DNA from: Pithys albifrons albifrons
Lineage: Eukaryota > Chordata > Aves > Passeriformes > Thamnophilidae
Assembly: GCF_047495875.1 (NCBI RefSeq)
Contig: NC_092458.1
Coordinates: 198,501 to 262,500 of the forward strand
Direction of reading: 5' to 3'
DNA length: 64,000 nucleotides
Made by a program: the position numbers and the translations under genes. The stretch's first letter is position 1, and the number at the start of each line of letters is the position of its first letter. The notes below the pieces were generated by a model. That model made no database searches. It was not told where the DNA came from and worked only from the letters and a program-made list of their open reading frames with translations. This document shows positions 1 to 12,903 of this stretch, piece after piece.

Positions 1-43
1 GTTGTTCTACCCTTATTCTCAATTTTTTTTTAATCTTCTGAAG

Positions 44-209
44 GAAAGGTCACCAGAACAGTTTATTCGAATGGCAAAAACTCTTCCACCGCTGGGAGAA
101 AGATTCTTAAAACCTTCATTGCCTGTGACAAGCAACACTGCCCCATTCAGTTTTTCTGCAACAAGTCTTCCTAAAGCTGAACCTGTGACAGACAGAGACA
201 GTGAAAAAG
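44..209 (+). CDS. RPGR: RPGR exon, post-propeller linker (human exon 11 equivalent)
   Basis: This 166-bp exon starts after a T-rich tract ending in AG at 42-43 and ends at an AAG|GTGGTG donor. It reads in frame from base 44 (first residues ERSPEQF) for 55 codons plus one base. The segment ERSP...TLPP matches the human RPGR stretch that follows the RCC1-like propeller. The phase (0 in, 1 out) and length (166 bp, against 169 bp recalled for human exon 11) agree. It encodes a Ser/Pro-rich linker of no known catalytic role. The split last codon is completed to Glu by the next exon at 1530. Confidence in the start is good because a codon boundary falls exactly on the acceptor. Confidence 0.85.
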
Positions 210-1529
210 GTGGTGCCCCCATATTTGCTGCTGTTTTCTGCTAAGTCTGGTTTGGCTCTCATCATTCGTAAACAAATGCTCAGTGTGAACATGAAAGGAG
301 GTTTAAGCTCAGTCTTACCTCAGGAGGCTCTGACAGCATAAAGACATGAAAGCTGAGAAATGCAGATGAGAAATTGCCTCCCGCTGTTCATGTTTGGAAA
401 ACATGCTTAAAGATCTGGGGGAGGCTTGAGTAAAAGAAAAAAACCAACTTCTAAATCGCACTTCTGGTTTCTTAAGCCTTTAGAAATAGGACTTCACACA
501 AAAAAAGTAAGAATATTAACTGCTCTCTCCATTTAAAAAAAAAAACGGAATTACAGAAAAAATGTTATTAGGATCAATCTTAAAGACAGGAAGACCTACA
601 AGAGAACTTCAATAAGATAAGAGACCTACTAATTCTTACAGGACCTTTCCTCTTTCCTTGGAAATGCAAGAGTACTCTTCACTCTCTAAGATTATAAGGA
701 TTTGCTGTATTTTAGCTAATGCAAAAGCCTGAATAACCATAGTACTGAGACAGTGCTGGACTTTTGCACAGATGCTCTAGACCCGTTCTGGACTTTTCAG
801 GGTTCCAGGGCATGTGTGATTTCCTGGGAAGAGCAATGCAGAAAAGTGCAGTGTGCCTGTGTAAAGGTTAGCTCAGATTTATTGGATAGTCAATTCTAAT
901 TTGAAAGTAGTTAATTCAGTTAGAGTTAAGATGTTTATTCATAAGGCAGCCAGCATGTCCATTAGTATTTCTGGTTCCAGGAAATCAATGCAGTGAAATT
1001 TGAGCTGCCTTTAGAGTCTTCCTAGGTCTAAAACTTCAGATTTTTTCTGTATGAAATGACCATATAACCTGATAAATTTGAAGTGAACCTGAAAATGATG
1101 TGAGGGCATTTTTATGATGCTGCACTGGAGTTAAATTCACTGTCTCTCCATCTATTACACAGATAATGTGCAATGTAGGTAGCAAGACTGCAACTAATTT
1201 GGTCTAATTGTTACACTGTTATTAAAGAGATTATCCAAAAGAATCTATGTCCCATATAATATTTATCCTTTGAAAGCCTGCATAAATGGTTAGAGATCTA
1301 CAGTGCACTGAGATCAGATTGCTGAACTCTCTCTAATGTTAATACAGATGAAAAGGAGATGAGAGTGTTTCTTCTGTGCCTTAGGCTGGGGGAATGAGGA
1401 ATCTGTAAACTTTAGTTCTATGTCAGTAAATTGGAAATAATCTCTATTTTATAAAAGTGGCATATTCTGTTTGCTATATATTGCTTTTTCCTGTGGCATT
1501 TGTTTATTTCCCCCTATTTTACCTTGTAG

Positions 1530-1636
1530 AAAATGCTCACAAAAAAGATAAATCTGGTGAAGTCTCTGCAGAAGAAGATTCAGATAATGACAGTACTGAC
1601 AGAAACCTTGGAGACACAACAGACACCCTAAATATG
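1530..1636 (+). CDS. RPGR: RPGR exon, Ser/Asp/Glu-rich linker (human exon 12 equivalent)
   Basis: This 107-bp exon follows a pyrimidine-rich acceptor (TTTACCTTGTAG) and ends ATG|GTAATA. Its first two bases complete the codon split at 209, and it then reads 35 codons to phase 0. The end of the peptide, GDTTDTLNM, is nearly identical to the human GETTDILNM at the same place, which is the strongest single link of this left-hand gene to RPGR. The rest is Lys/Asp/Ser-rich and poorly conserved. In human the next exon begins with THIMSLN; no such sequence was found in the following 12 kb, and direct joining to 14029 is phase-compatible. Confidence 0.9.
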
Positions 1637-2394
1637 GTAATATAGTCCAATAATGAATCTGTAATTCAATCCCTTTTATGCCTGGGAAGACAAAGAGGCA
1701 AAATCATGTTTCAGGCTCTAGTACAGAACTCCTGGCTAGCCCACAATGTCCTGTGTGACACCAAGCAATCCAAGTAATGCAGTCCCTCCCACACTTCAAC
1801 TCTGAAATCAGAAAGAAAGAAAAAGGATGCTGGATACCACATGATGGTCTTTATAGCTGTCCTCGATCTTCTTGATGATTTCCAAGAGCGAATTGCAGGA
1901 AATGAAGCAGAAGAGCTTTCTTTTCCTGTTTTGAGAGAGGTCTAGTACAGGTGGAGCATATGAAAGAGAAGACCAAAATGCAGAGCTTTTGATTACTTGG
2001 TGATCTCCAAGCTTGTTCCTACATACCTCCTTTATTTACAAAACATGTTCACCTTATCACTTGTACACTTGTCCAAAATATTTTGTTCTCTCGGCAGAAA
2101 GAACATGTCCTGGCCTTAATGCAGTGCACTGTGGTGTTGGGTTTTGCCTTTTTTTTAAACTTTGATGGAATGCAAACTTGCTGTGGATTCAGCTTAGAGT
2201 ATGTTGTCAGCTATACTGGAGGGATTGCACATTTTACTGGAATTATTATTTGCTTGTACTTAAAAGTACTTAGTAATTTAGCAGTCTTTTTGTGCATACC
2301 ATTTATTTCAAAGTTATAAAACCTGATTTACAAGAAAAAAAATGAGTAGCAAATGGTTTACATAAATCAGAACAATTTTGGAACAATGTGCTAC

Positions 2395-3072
2395 TGTTAC
2401 AGTTTGGCAAAATGCCAACTGCCTGGTACCCAGTCACAAAGTCCACTCCCAGAGCAGGAGAGTGAGGGAAAACAGCAGAAACGAGGCTTTAGACACGGTG
2501 AGGTTTTTATATTTATACAGAGAAGAGGAGAGCTTAACACAGAATATGAAATAGCACATAGTGACAGGAAACAACAACAGGCTCACCGAGGTCGCCCCAG
2601 CTAACAGGTGAAACTCCAAACCAACCAAACCCCCTCCCCAAAGGAAACCTCCCAGCAAGAGGGAAAGAGGAATTAACAGGAATGTGCTCACGTCCCCGGC
2701 TAAGCAGACGTGGGACCGGCAGGAGGGCCTGATATCAGCAGTCAGGGAGCGGGAACCGTCCTGGTCAGAAGCATGGACCGAAGAGAGCAGAGACTCCTCC
2801 CACCTTGCTTGTTATACTCCCCGACACTTCCTGATGATGTCAGATGATATGAAATACCTCTATGGCTGCTTAAGTCAGATGATACCTGTCCCCTCTAATC
2901 TGTGTCACAACCTTTGAGGCCTGCTAGAAACTGAGGCCTACATGGGGACCTGTACTGACTAAAGCCAAAACTACTACAGCTTGTCCCTTCTAATCTACGT
3001 CACATCCTTTGGGCCTGCTAAAAACTGAGGCCTACATGGGGACCTATGCTGACTAAAGCCAAAACTGCTACA
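2395..3072 (-). mobile_element. Solo LTR of an endogenous retrovirus, antisense to RPGR, 5-bp TSD
   Basis: The element begins TGTTACAG and ends CTGCTACA, so it has TG...CA ends. It is flanked by identical 5-bp repeats GCTAC at 2390-2394 and 3073-3077. On the minus strand a TATA-like box (TATAAATA) lies near 2505-2520. The upstream U3 part carries a direct duplication of about 95 bp (2888-2982 and 2983-3077). No gag/pol/env coding sequence adjoins it, so it is a solo LTR left by recombination. A 5-bp duplication fits ERVL-type avian elements; the family assignment is inference. The internal GC-rich segment differs from the surrounding AT-rich intron. Confidence 0.82.
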
Positions 3073-3077
3073 GCTAC
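2888..3077 (-). repeat. Tandem duplication of about 95 bp inside LTR U3
   Basis: Two head-to-tail copies (2888-2982 and 2983-3077) share the core GAGGCCTACATGGGGACC followed by TGACTAAAGCCAAAACT, with only scattered substitutions. The second copy runs up to the LTR edge and its target duplication. Direct repeats in U3 are typical retroviral enhancer architecture. Functional activity is not shown. Confidence 0.8.
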
Positions 3078-3189
3078 CTCATTATTTAACACTAAAGTAG
3101 CATAGACTACTGGACATGCATTTTAAGCCTGTTCAGGATACTTTGGAACTGTGGCAGATTGACTTTTATTACTTAAAAGAAGCTTTCAA

Positions 3190-3285
3190 TGTAGTCAATA
3201 TACATTATTATGTATATTATGTATATGTTTAATATATATAATACACTATAATATATATACATTATTATGCATATGATATACTTTT
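3190..3285. repeat. AT-rich simple repeat
   Basis: The sequence is dominated by TATATA/ATTATG runs in an AT-only stretch. It is low complexity with no further feature. Confidence 0.6.
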
Positions 3286-6200
3286 AGTGCCAGTTTCTTG
3301 AAATATACTGAAGAAAATGTTTAGATTTGCGAAGCTTTTATAAGAAAAATCATAAGTTTTTGATACAGTCACTTTCACAATCACATTTATCATGTATGAC
3401 ACAGATTTAAAAAATAATTGCTGAGGCAATAAACTGTGATTGCCTTTTAAATAAATTGTACATTGTAACAGTGTAATCTTTGCCTTTGAATCAGCAATAC
3501 ATCAATAATAGGTGCAGGACAGCTTACTTGTTAATGTGCCTTATATGAAAGGAGTGTCACTAAATTAGGAAATATACATATTTTTAAATTTTAGTGTCAG
3601 TCCATATTCATTCCCCCTATTTTTCTTCTGTTCATACATTGGTAAAATGTTTGAGTACTCAGCATAAATTAAAGAAAGGGCAAGTTGCCAAATTAACGTA
3701 GGTCAGTTGATGGGAGGTAAATGGAAATGCAGGCCTGGGTGAGTGGTGGCCTGGGCTTTTTCAGAGGCCTTAAGATTGACTTCTTATGTTGGTGTTCAGC
3801 ACACAATTATATGCAAAGGCACAAGTCTTAGAATCTGGCCTAGATTACATTAGAGTCAGAATACATCTGTTCAGGGATAATTTTTGACTGTCACCCTTGG
3901 TGACAAAAATTTGAAAATACATTTGTACAACAGTTTTTATGTTTTCATACTGTGCAGTACACAAAAGTTTCTATATCTGCCTACAGAATGCTACGTTACA
4001 TTAGTCATCTAACTCTAAGGTTCTCAAGGAGGGGAATATTCTGTTGGTGTGTGAAGCATATATATGTTTTCAGTATCAGAGCCAAAGCTTCTCCCCAGTG
4101 GAGGAGGTCTGTGCTATTCCTTCCTAAAAAATTCCATCTGTGGTCTCTCAAAAGAGGTAGAGCTCCAAGACAGATGGAATAGTAAAGAAAGTGGCAAGAA
4201 AGTCTGAATTCTTTTTGGAAAAGACAAGGTTAATACTTCTGCAGTTTCCTTAAAAATACACAAATCTGGCAAGTTATTTTTGTAAGGTATTGCATTACTG
4301 TTTTGACTGTTGAACTGGCAACTGAAGAGATAGGGAATCATTATACAGCATTGTTAACTAAATACTATGGTAATGGGTGGTTTGGGAAATTTTTGTAAAC
4401 AGAACTCAGTATTGACATTAATTTTCTAGATAAACAATTCCTTAAATCCTCTTTGAAAATGAGGGAAAATGAGGAGAGAGAAGAAACCAAAATGAGTAAA
4501 TGTCTTTCAATAAAAGTGTTAATGGAATCAATACTTATGTTGAGATTATGAAACATTTTTAATACTGTTTTATAAGATACTGGCATTAAACTATCTTTGA
4601 CACAATGTCTCCAGAATTTATTTTCTAAAAAGCCTTTAGTAGATTAGTAGTTTGCCAGTAGATTCTAGTCCAGCTTGATCCTTCCTGCCTTACTCACCCC
4701 TTCCATATACTGCATTTGAAGGTAAGATCACTTTGGTCACGTGCTGTGCCTAACAAGAAAAAGTTAATCCAGTGATTTTGTCCCTCTGAAATTTGTTTCA
4801 AACTTTGGAATTCTCTGGAACACATTGTCTTGGCACCAGCACGTGTCTTTGGAACAGGGTAAGTATGCTCATATTCTGATAGAATGCAATATTTTAGCAC
4901 TTCCCATATAAACAGCTCTCTGAATACAGCTGTCAGTTATTGCACAGAAGTGCTGCTTTATCATGGAAGTCCTGTGAAAATACTTCCTTCTGAAAATAAG
5001 CAGAGCTATGATGTGTTAGTCGGGCTTTCTTAGGAAAGATTAGGATGTCACTGTGATTAAACTTGAAATAATATCAAAAGTATTTTTACAGGTCTAACGC
5101 TGGGTTTCTTGGATATGTCATCTACTTCTTTGTGATTCTAGAATTCATCTTTGGCAGAAAACTGTGCTGTGAAAAAAATCTGTAATTTCTTGTGAAAAAT
5201 ATTTCCTAGAGACAGGGAGAGAAAAGTGAGAGCACTTTAAAACCAGTAATTTCCAATTCCACATAGGAATATCTCTTCATTGATGCTTTGGCTGTAGCTT
5301 TTAGTCTAAATTCATAGGCAAATGAAGACCATTTGTTGTTCCTCTCATAACACAGGCTGTTAGCATAAAGCTTTCTGAAAGAGTGAAAGAATCCAACTCA
5401 TGGGCATCTCCTCTTCTTTGTTTTGTCTGGGTGAAAATTCATTGATTTGAGAATTGTTTTTATGTAGTTTTTTGGATCATTCCTGTGGTGGGGAAAAAGC
5501 AGAGCATTACTCCAGCACTTCAAAAAGGGTTTTCCCAGAATAGTTACATCAATTGTACACCGTGCCAATGTTTCTGGGCTTTGAGGGGACTTTGGAACTC
5601 TATTAGTGTAATGAGTGGAATTGTATGTAGTTTGACTCATACTGGTTTATAAAGTTTGCTATGTGTGGTTTTGTAAAAATTCAGTACGTCCTTAGTATTT
5701 ATTATGGCATACAAAAAACATTTGTGTGCAGCACTGAAGAAACATGGCAGAAATGCTCCTGAACTTGTTTTTATTAGAGAAAAAAAATCGTGCAGTAGCG
5801 AAAGCAACAGACAAAGGTATGTCCAGCCTAACATCATTATTTCTGCCAGTAGCTACTGGTGAATGCCTTGAAAAAAACCCGTTAGAACAGCACAAACATC
5901 TAGTGTTACTTCTCCTGTGTAATTATTCAGTATACCAGATACATTCAGTATATTCAATAATTTGTGGTTCAGCAGATGTAAGTTGCAGTTAACAGCCATT
6001 TTCCTTCCATGAATTTCTTCCAATTGATTTTAACCAGCTTAACATCCAATATGTATTTTGAAAAATAATTCATACATTTCTTTACACACTGTTTGAAGAA
6101 GTAACTTGTTTTTTTATTTGAATCCATCTTTTGATACCATCATTTGATGTCTTTGTATTCTTAGGGGAAAAAAAGCATTTGCTTTCTCTTCATAATTTAT

Positions 6201-9200
6201 TCCCTAATGATTGTCACACGGAAAAACTGTTCAGCTATGTGGTTTAAATCAAGTAAATAATTAGTGGTTTATTGATTTATTAATTACAATTAACCAGCAA
6301 TCAACCAGCTGTACATTCAATTCAAGAACAGCAATACAGTCGGTAACAGCAACATTAGACCTCCATAAAATATTAATAAGCAAGCAGGAATTTCAAAGCA
6401 CTCCTCTGCAGCTCATCTAGAACTTTCCATTCCCCTGCACACTTTCACAGACATGTTCACAGCATTTCAGGTGCACACACTGCCTTTTACGGCAGGCATG
6501 AATTACAAGCCTCTGTGGCACTTCAGTGGGGCAGGGTGCAAGTCTGCTCCTGCCTCTCAGCTCTTGTTGGAGGTGAGGGTGCTCCAGGTGACTCTGGAAT
6601 GTGCTGTAGCACAACTCCTCTCTTATCCTGCAAAATTTCAGCAGGTAAGTTTCTCCATTATATCTGAAAATATCAAACCATTTATTCAGATAATAGTTCC
6701 TTTGCATAACTGGTGCTGAATGACAAAAATGTCCTTCCCCAAGCCACAGAAAATGTTTGAATTTCATTCGCTTCTTTTTGTTCCTGGTTCTTACCTGAAT
6801 AACTACATGGATAGTCTTTAAAATGAGGCCTTTCAGAATCATACAGAAAAGGACATCTAGTTCTTGTTTTCATTCTTTTGGGGGCTTTTTTCCCCCTAGG
6901 CTTTGTTAGCTTTAGGAATTTTTTAAGATAAATTTTAACATATTTTCTCCTACCATGACACTGCCTTTGAGATCTTACCTCTCAAATGGCATTATGGGAA
7001 GCAGAATCAAACTCAGAAATAACAGGGACTACAGATCTGGAAAAAAGCTAAAAAAAAGGGCAAAGTATATGTAAAAAGGCAAATTTTCAACTAATTTCTA
7101 GTCATGAAATGCAAATAAACGACAGTGTTTAGTACCATGGAATTCTGTGAGCAACTGAGCAAATACTTTGCTTGCTCAAATGACAAATCTGTAGTCTTTG
7201 TCCTCGATGACGTTCCGAGTGTGTTTGTGATCTGAAGTCACTCACTGAGCTGTAATATTTATACACTTCTTCATATGTTTTAACGGAGAGAGGCATGGTT
7301 AACTTCTGCATATTGAAAGGATTTTGGAGATACAGCTTTGGCATAAGAAAATTGCACTGCTGAGAGCACCAGAGGCTTTATTTTTCTATTGCCAAAAGAA
7401 GAAGTGAGTACACTAAATTGCTGCCTTTTTTTTAAAGGATTTATGATAGTGCCCCTTGATTTTTTCTTGGCAACCTCATGCTATAATAATTTAAACAAAT
7501 ATGAATATAATTATCTCAAACCCCCATACATAGATATGAAAATATTTATTTCAGGGCCTTAAAATGTCAAGTTTAAAGATCCATTCTGGATTTCACATTT
7601 TTCCTATTTTTCCAGCATTGAAAAATCAGAAATTACTCTTTTTGTCTGAGGTGGATTGCAGCGCAATCTTCTGGAATGTCCCAGGTTCAACATTATGGGT
7701 TTAGAGCTTTATAATTTATCATGACTAGTGCACCTTTCACACAGAGTTGCATTTGTTGTTTGCGTGAAATATAAGGTATTTGTGTAGTTATATGGGGAGA
7801 GTAGAGAGAGCTAAACAAAGGTAGCTCTAAGCAGAATTTTATATTAAACTAAGACATTGTCTGCACCTGTTCCTGTAAGATTATAGATCACAGTAGTATT
7901 GAAGACCAACATTTCAAAATCCCTCTGTACCCATGTTAGTAAAAGAGCCTGTGCTGTGCTGTTTGACTGGAAAGGGAACAATAATGACCATCCTAAGAAG
8001 AGTTTGGGATTGTGAGTCACTGTGGCAGAGGCTGGCTTTCTTACAGGAAGTATAAAATACTTCATTTTTGTTCTATCCAGCATCTACTCAAGGCACTAAA
8101 CTACATTTATAATTAGAAACACAGCAGCAGAACAGCTGCAAAATTTATTCTCCTTTACCAGGCACTTCATTATCATCTATGAGGGAAAAAAGAACAAAGC
8201 AAACCTGAATGTGTCCTGTCTCAAGCTACGCTTTAAAAACCAGCCTTCCAGTGGCTGGGGGAGAACTTCCACAAGTGCTGGCATGATATGGAGAACAATT
8301 GCACGGGGGAGGTGGTGGGACTTGCATTACCAAGTTGGGTGTGCCTTGAAAAATATACGAGATGAGAATGGGCTTAAAGTTAGGGATGGTTTTGTAGAAA
8401 TTGCCTCTTTTACATCAGGGTATTTTAAAGTGGGGCCCTCCCCTGAGATACCCAGTCTTGCAGGCTGTGGAGGTTCTAGCAGTGACTCGTGGAGCATCCC
8501 TTTGAGGAACCTACAGAGTCAGACAATCTTTAAGAACTTTATTGCCTGCTCTGGTGTTTTGGTGATAATTTGCCTTTACCAGTGTTTTTATCCAAGCACT
8601 GAATAATAACCAGCATGATTAGGGTAGGATTTCAATGCAAAGTACAGGATTTTGGAGAGACATGCAGTTCTCTAAGCTATGTGCACAATAAAAGCAGAAA
8701 GGAGTGACTGTCCTCATACATTTGCAAATACGTGGGAGCTGCATGACAAACTCCAGACACTAAAACATTTTCTATAAGGATTCAGAAAATATGCACAATC
8801 TGTATCCAAGTGTGGGCTAATATTCCCAAGTAATTTTTTTCGTCCGTGTCTGTCAGCATTAAGAATTTGTTTTATCCAACATAGTATCTTCCAGAGACAC
8901 AATAAGTTTTGCAAATAATGCCAGCATATTCTGATTTGGAGTTGCTCATTATATTTCATTTATTTTGCTTAAGTACCCGGGAGTTATTTTGGTATGCTAT
9001 TTCTGAGTGACTGAGTATTAGAGGGTGTTTATGTGACCGTGTAAAATAGCTCATAAGAGATTATACTTAATGTAAATAGTCTCCAACTTGTCTTATAATT
9101 TTCACAAAACTCTTTAAAAATGCTTTCTAGTTCTAGAGAGTGTTTTTTTTCCCTTTTTGCCATGAGAATCTACATTATTTATTTGTTCTCCAAAGAAAAC

Positions 9201-9827
9201 TTTCATGAGAAGGTTACAGTTTTCTGTATGGAAAATGTAGTACATCTGAGCTATTTCAGATGTTGATTTATCTTGGGGAATAAACAAAAAATTTGTTCTG
9301 TGTTGCTGGGGAAAGAGAGTCCTTGAGATAACTCTAAATTTGTTGTGAATTGTCAAAATCTGATCAAAAACTGAAAGTACAAATACTTTTTCAGAAAGAA
9401 GTTGTTCATTAAAATTTTATGCCTTGATAAATACTTCTTTTTACTTAAACAAGAATGCAGAGATACATCTTTCTCCAGATACACCTCCAGCAGCAAGCTG
9501 GCAATAATTACAGCAAAGCCAACACACTCAAATATTAGTGTCTGCTGCTCTGAAATGAAAGTCAGTGTGTTGTCTCAGAATGAGACCTAAAGTCTTGATT
9601 AATAAATGTAATCAGATTAATTCTCTTAATGCAAAGTATGTTGACTGGCAGCCTGTGACAACAGTGCATAAGTGGAAACTTGTGAAAACTTGTAAGTCCC
9701 TGTGTTTGGCTTTTAGTAAATAAAATATGCTGCATAGCAAAGTATTTTCAGAAAAAAACTTAGTAACACAAAAATGGAAAATAAGTTTGTCCAATCAGTT
9801 TCTAACAACAGTTTTTGCAGCTATAGG

Positions 9828-9945
9828 CAGTTAAATGCCTCCCTGACATCTGATCCTGTCAGATCTCGGAAGATAATTAGGGTCAACCCCGGTTAGTACT
9901 TGGATGGGAGATTTCCTGGGAATACCAGGGGCTGTAGGGTCTAGT
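9828..9945 (+). pseudogene. 5S rRNA-derived pseudogene or 5S-headed SINE remnant
   Basis: The segment aligns by eye to vertebrate 5S rRNA across most of its length. It includes CAGATCTCGGAAG, then GGTTAGTACTTGGATGGGAG, then CCTGGGAATACC and GCTGTAGG. These cover the internal control region (box A, intermediate element, box C) of the polymerase III promoter. The box A part is altered and the first 20-25 bases are degraded, so it is not expected to be a working 5S gene. No clear A-tail or target duplication was seen. The following 200 bp may belong to the same insertion, but its origin was not recognised. Confidence 0.8.
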
Positions 9946-11767
9946 CCTGAGGACTTCACTGTCACCGTCCAAGCTCACTTGGCCGTGGCAGATCAACTTT
10001 AGAAGTTAAAGGGTGGGGCCAGTTCTGCTGTGCCTCACCTAAAAAATCCACTGCAGGCTCAAAGGACACACCCATATGGGCAGAGCCCTTCCCACATCAT
10101 CATTTGTGAAGCCTAGCCATGATTTACAGCTCTAGATACACTATTTTATTCCATTTTTCTCAGGATGATACCATCCTGTTGAAGGGCACTATTATGGTAA
10201 TAGCGAGTGTAGGATATGATTCCTCTACCTGTTCACTTTCATTCCTGCATTAAAGCAGAAAGATACTCTGTAGAAATGTATTTTGTAGTTGTCTATTCTG
10301 GTGCTCTACAATGGGAGAACTGTTCAGTCCCATATGAAGCATTACACCCATTGACCAACCTCCTTAGACCTAATACCCATCTACTAAGAGTCTTCTACTT
10401 GATAGGGAAACTGCTACTTGGTATTCATATCATTTAGTTGTTGGATAGACATGTAAGAGGGCCACGGTATATTTTGGAGCATCTAAAGGTAATGGGCTGG
10501 GCAGGTAATGGGAGAAATCTGTTCCTTAAATGACTAAAAACTCTGCCAAGCAATTGCTAGTTTCTGGCAGCTTGGCAGAACACCACCAAGGAAGAAACGT
10601 GGCTACCTACCTCATTCTCAACTCTCTTTATTAATCTTCTCTGTGGATTTTTAACAGTTTCCAAGGCAATTAAAACCAGAAACGTCTCCGTAAACCAGAG
10701 TGGTGCACATATTAATTACAGCTCTCTCTTCATTGCTCAGTGTTCACCAGCTTTTTTAAAAGATCTGCAACTAAATTTGTCTCATCTTTGCCTTTGGGAT
10801 TTTCTTCCATAGAAACATAAAATGGTGTGGCAAACATTATTTTGACTTCTTGAGGAGATTTGGAAAGATACCATAAGCCTTCCCTTCTGAAATGTTAATT
10901 ATGAGCAGCCCATCTGCCAGAGCTCAGTTTCCATAAACTATGCAGGAGGGATCTACAATGAAGTAGCTGCAGCAATGTAGGGAAACCGAGTTTGCAGCTG
11001 TCGTTTGAGCAAGGTCTACCATGAGACAAGTCTTCAGAGGGACTGTCTTTTAGCCCAGAGCATGACACCAGGTGAGGCAACAATGTGGAACAAAGTGAAA
11101 TTTTTCCCTGTCTCTCCTGCAGATATAAGAGCAGATTTTTATAGAGCATTCTGAAAAGAAATGTCATTATTCTGTATTAATCTGTCCAAAGAGAAGCCAG
11201 CTGCAGCCATTTTAGCAAATGACAGTTATACCCACTAAGGCAACACTTTTGCCAAAACCAGAGCAAGGAAGGTCATTCATCCCCTAAAGCTTGGAAATAG
11301 CAAATTTATCCTTAAGAATGTCTTGTTATGAAGGTCTGGATTTACAGGAAAACCAGAATAAATGCTTGCAAAAAATTGAGCAAAGAAGACAGTTATGCAG
11401 AAATCTGTGTAGTGTGTTAAGCATGCAAGATCATATTTTCTAGACTGCTGTTCTGCTGTGCTTATATATTATACTAGAGATACAAAATGTTTAAAGCTGT
11501 TTCATAGTACCAACCACTGTTTTGTCCTTGAAGAAATCGGAACCTCAAACTTAAAGGAAAACAGTTTGAAATATTTCACTTATATATTTTTTACTTCTTT
11601 TGACTTTCTGTGTGTGACCTTGGTGAAGCTGGGTTCCCTGTATCTTAATTTTAGAGGTGAAACTTTTGAAGGTCTTCTTAGGGCATCTCTCTATGAAAAA
11701 GAAATAAATTTAGAGTGGAATAAGAAAGCAAATCCCCTAAAGCATGATGAAAGAGAATCATGAAAAG

Positions 11768-11820
11768 ATTATATATATATATAATATATGTATATAACAT
11801 ATACACATATATATATATGC
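11768..11820. repeat. AT-dinucleotide-rich microsatellite
   Basis: Interrupted (TA)n and (ATATAC)n runs lie within the RPGR intron. This is a simple repeat. Confidence 0.7.
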
Positions 11821-12903
11821 TTAATTAGTAGCCTCAGATTCTTCAGATATTCTTTTTAATGGCCAGATGATTCATCTTTTAAAGTAAAAGCATATCTCTA
11901 GTATGACATATCATTTGCTACCATAGGTAAAAACTCTCCAAAACATGCCTATAAATGGGCAAGCAGAAGTGAAAAAAACCTGTGCTATGAAAGTTATTAT
12001 TCAAAATGGGCTATTTTAGGAGTTGAACAGATGAGATGACAGCCAGGGACCTGTGGCAAAGCTGCAAATGCAGTAAATTGAAGTGGGGTTGGTTTGGGAA
12101 ACTGTTCAGTTAAACAAGAGTAGATGTCTTCTTTGGAGTAAAAGAAGTGTCTCTCACCTCCACCTCTCCTTTTTCTTTTGGGCGTTGAGGAGCATGGCTC
12201 AGTTGCCAGAAGAGATTTATCTACTGTGATGTTACATGTTGTAGGCTGTGAGCTGGGTTCAAGAATGATCCAGGTCTGCATAAATCTGATGTAAGGAGAG
12301 TGGGCTGAGTGGGGCTTAGCAAAGGAATTCCCCAATGAGCTCTGTGCTCCAACCTCTAGAAACATCAGTGAGTGGAAGCGTAGGAGGGAGTGAGGAAAAC
12401 CTTGACAAAAGATAGGAATGAACATTTGGGCACAGGTGTAAAAAGGTGTTCAATATAAGACTCATTCCTCTAACACACTTCCCGAAGACTGCAGGTACTT
12501 CCCACCAGGTACCATCATGACACAGGCTGCAGTGGAACAGAAATCTTCCTTTTTTTTCTGGACATTCTGATGCAATGATAAAACTTCACTTGATCGACAT
12601 CAGAAGTCCATCTTTAACTTGGTTTAGGCCCTTATATTTCTGCAATGAGAAGGAGAATGTTTCTGTTTTAAATATTGTATTTCATGTTGTTATAAATGTG
12701 TAATGGCATAGTGATGACAGTCTGATTGAATGGAGTAAGAAGGATATAATTGGTTCTTTTTTCTACACATTTTTACAAAAAAGCATTTGTGCCTTCTAAA
12801 ATTTATTTTATAATGCCCTATGGCTTTTTTATTTTACTATATTGAGTTTTATTGTAGGCTGAAAGTAAGTTAAATTCAAATTATAATGTCTATATTGAAT
12901 CAC

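Noticed and set aside
5731..5817. Possible extra RPGR exon (GTGTGCAG acceptor, AAAG|GTATGT donor)
   Set aside because: The sites look fair but the peptide does not resemble RPGR, and its phases do not fit the neighbouring phase-0 exons.
6417..6842. 141-codon minus-strand frame in the RPGR intron
   Set aside because: No domain, odd composition, and a competing open frame on the other strand.
8211..8606. 131-codon plus-strand frame in the RPGR intron
   Set aside because: No recognisable similarity and no splice sites that fit RPGR phases.
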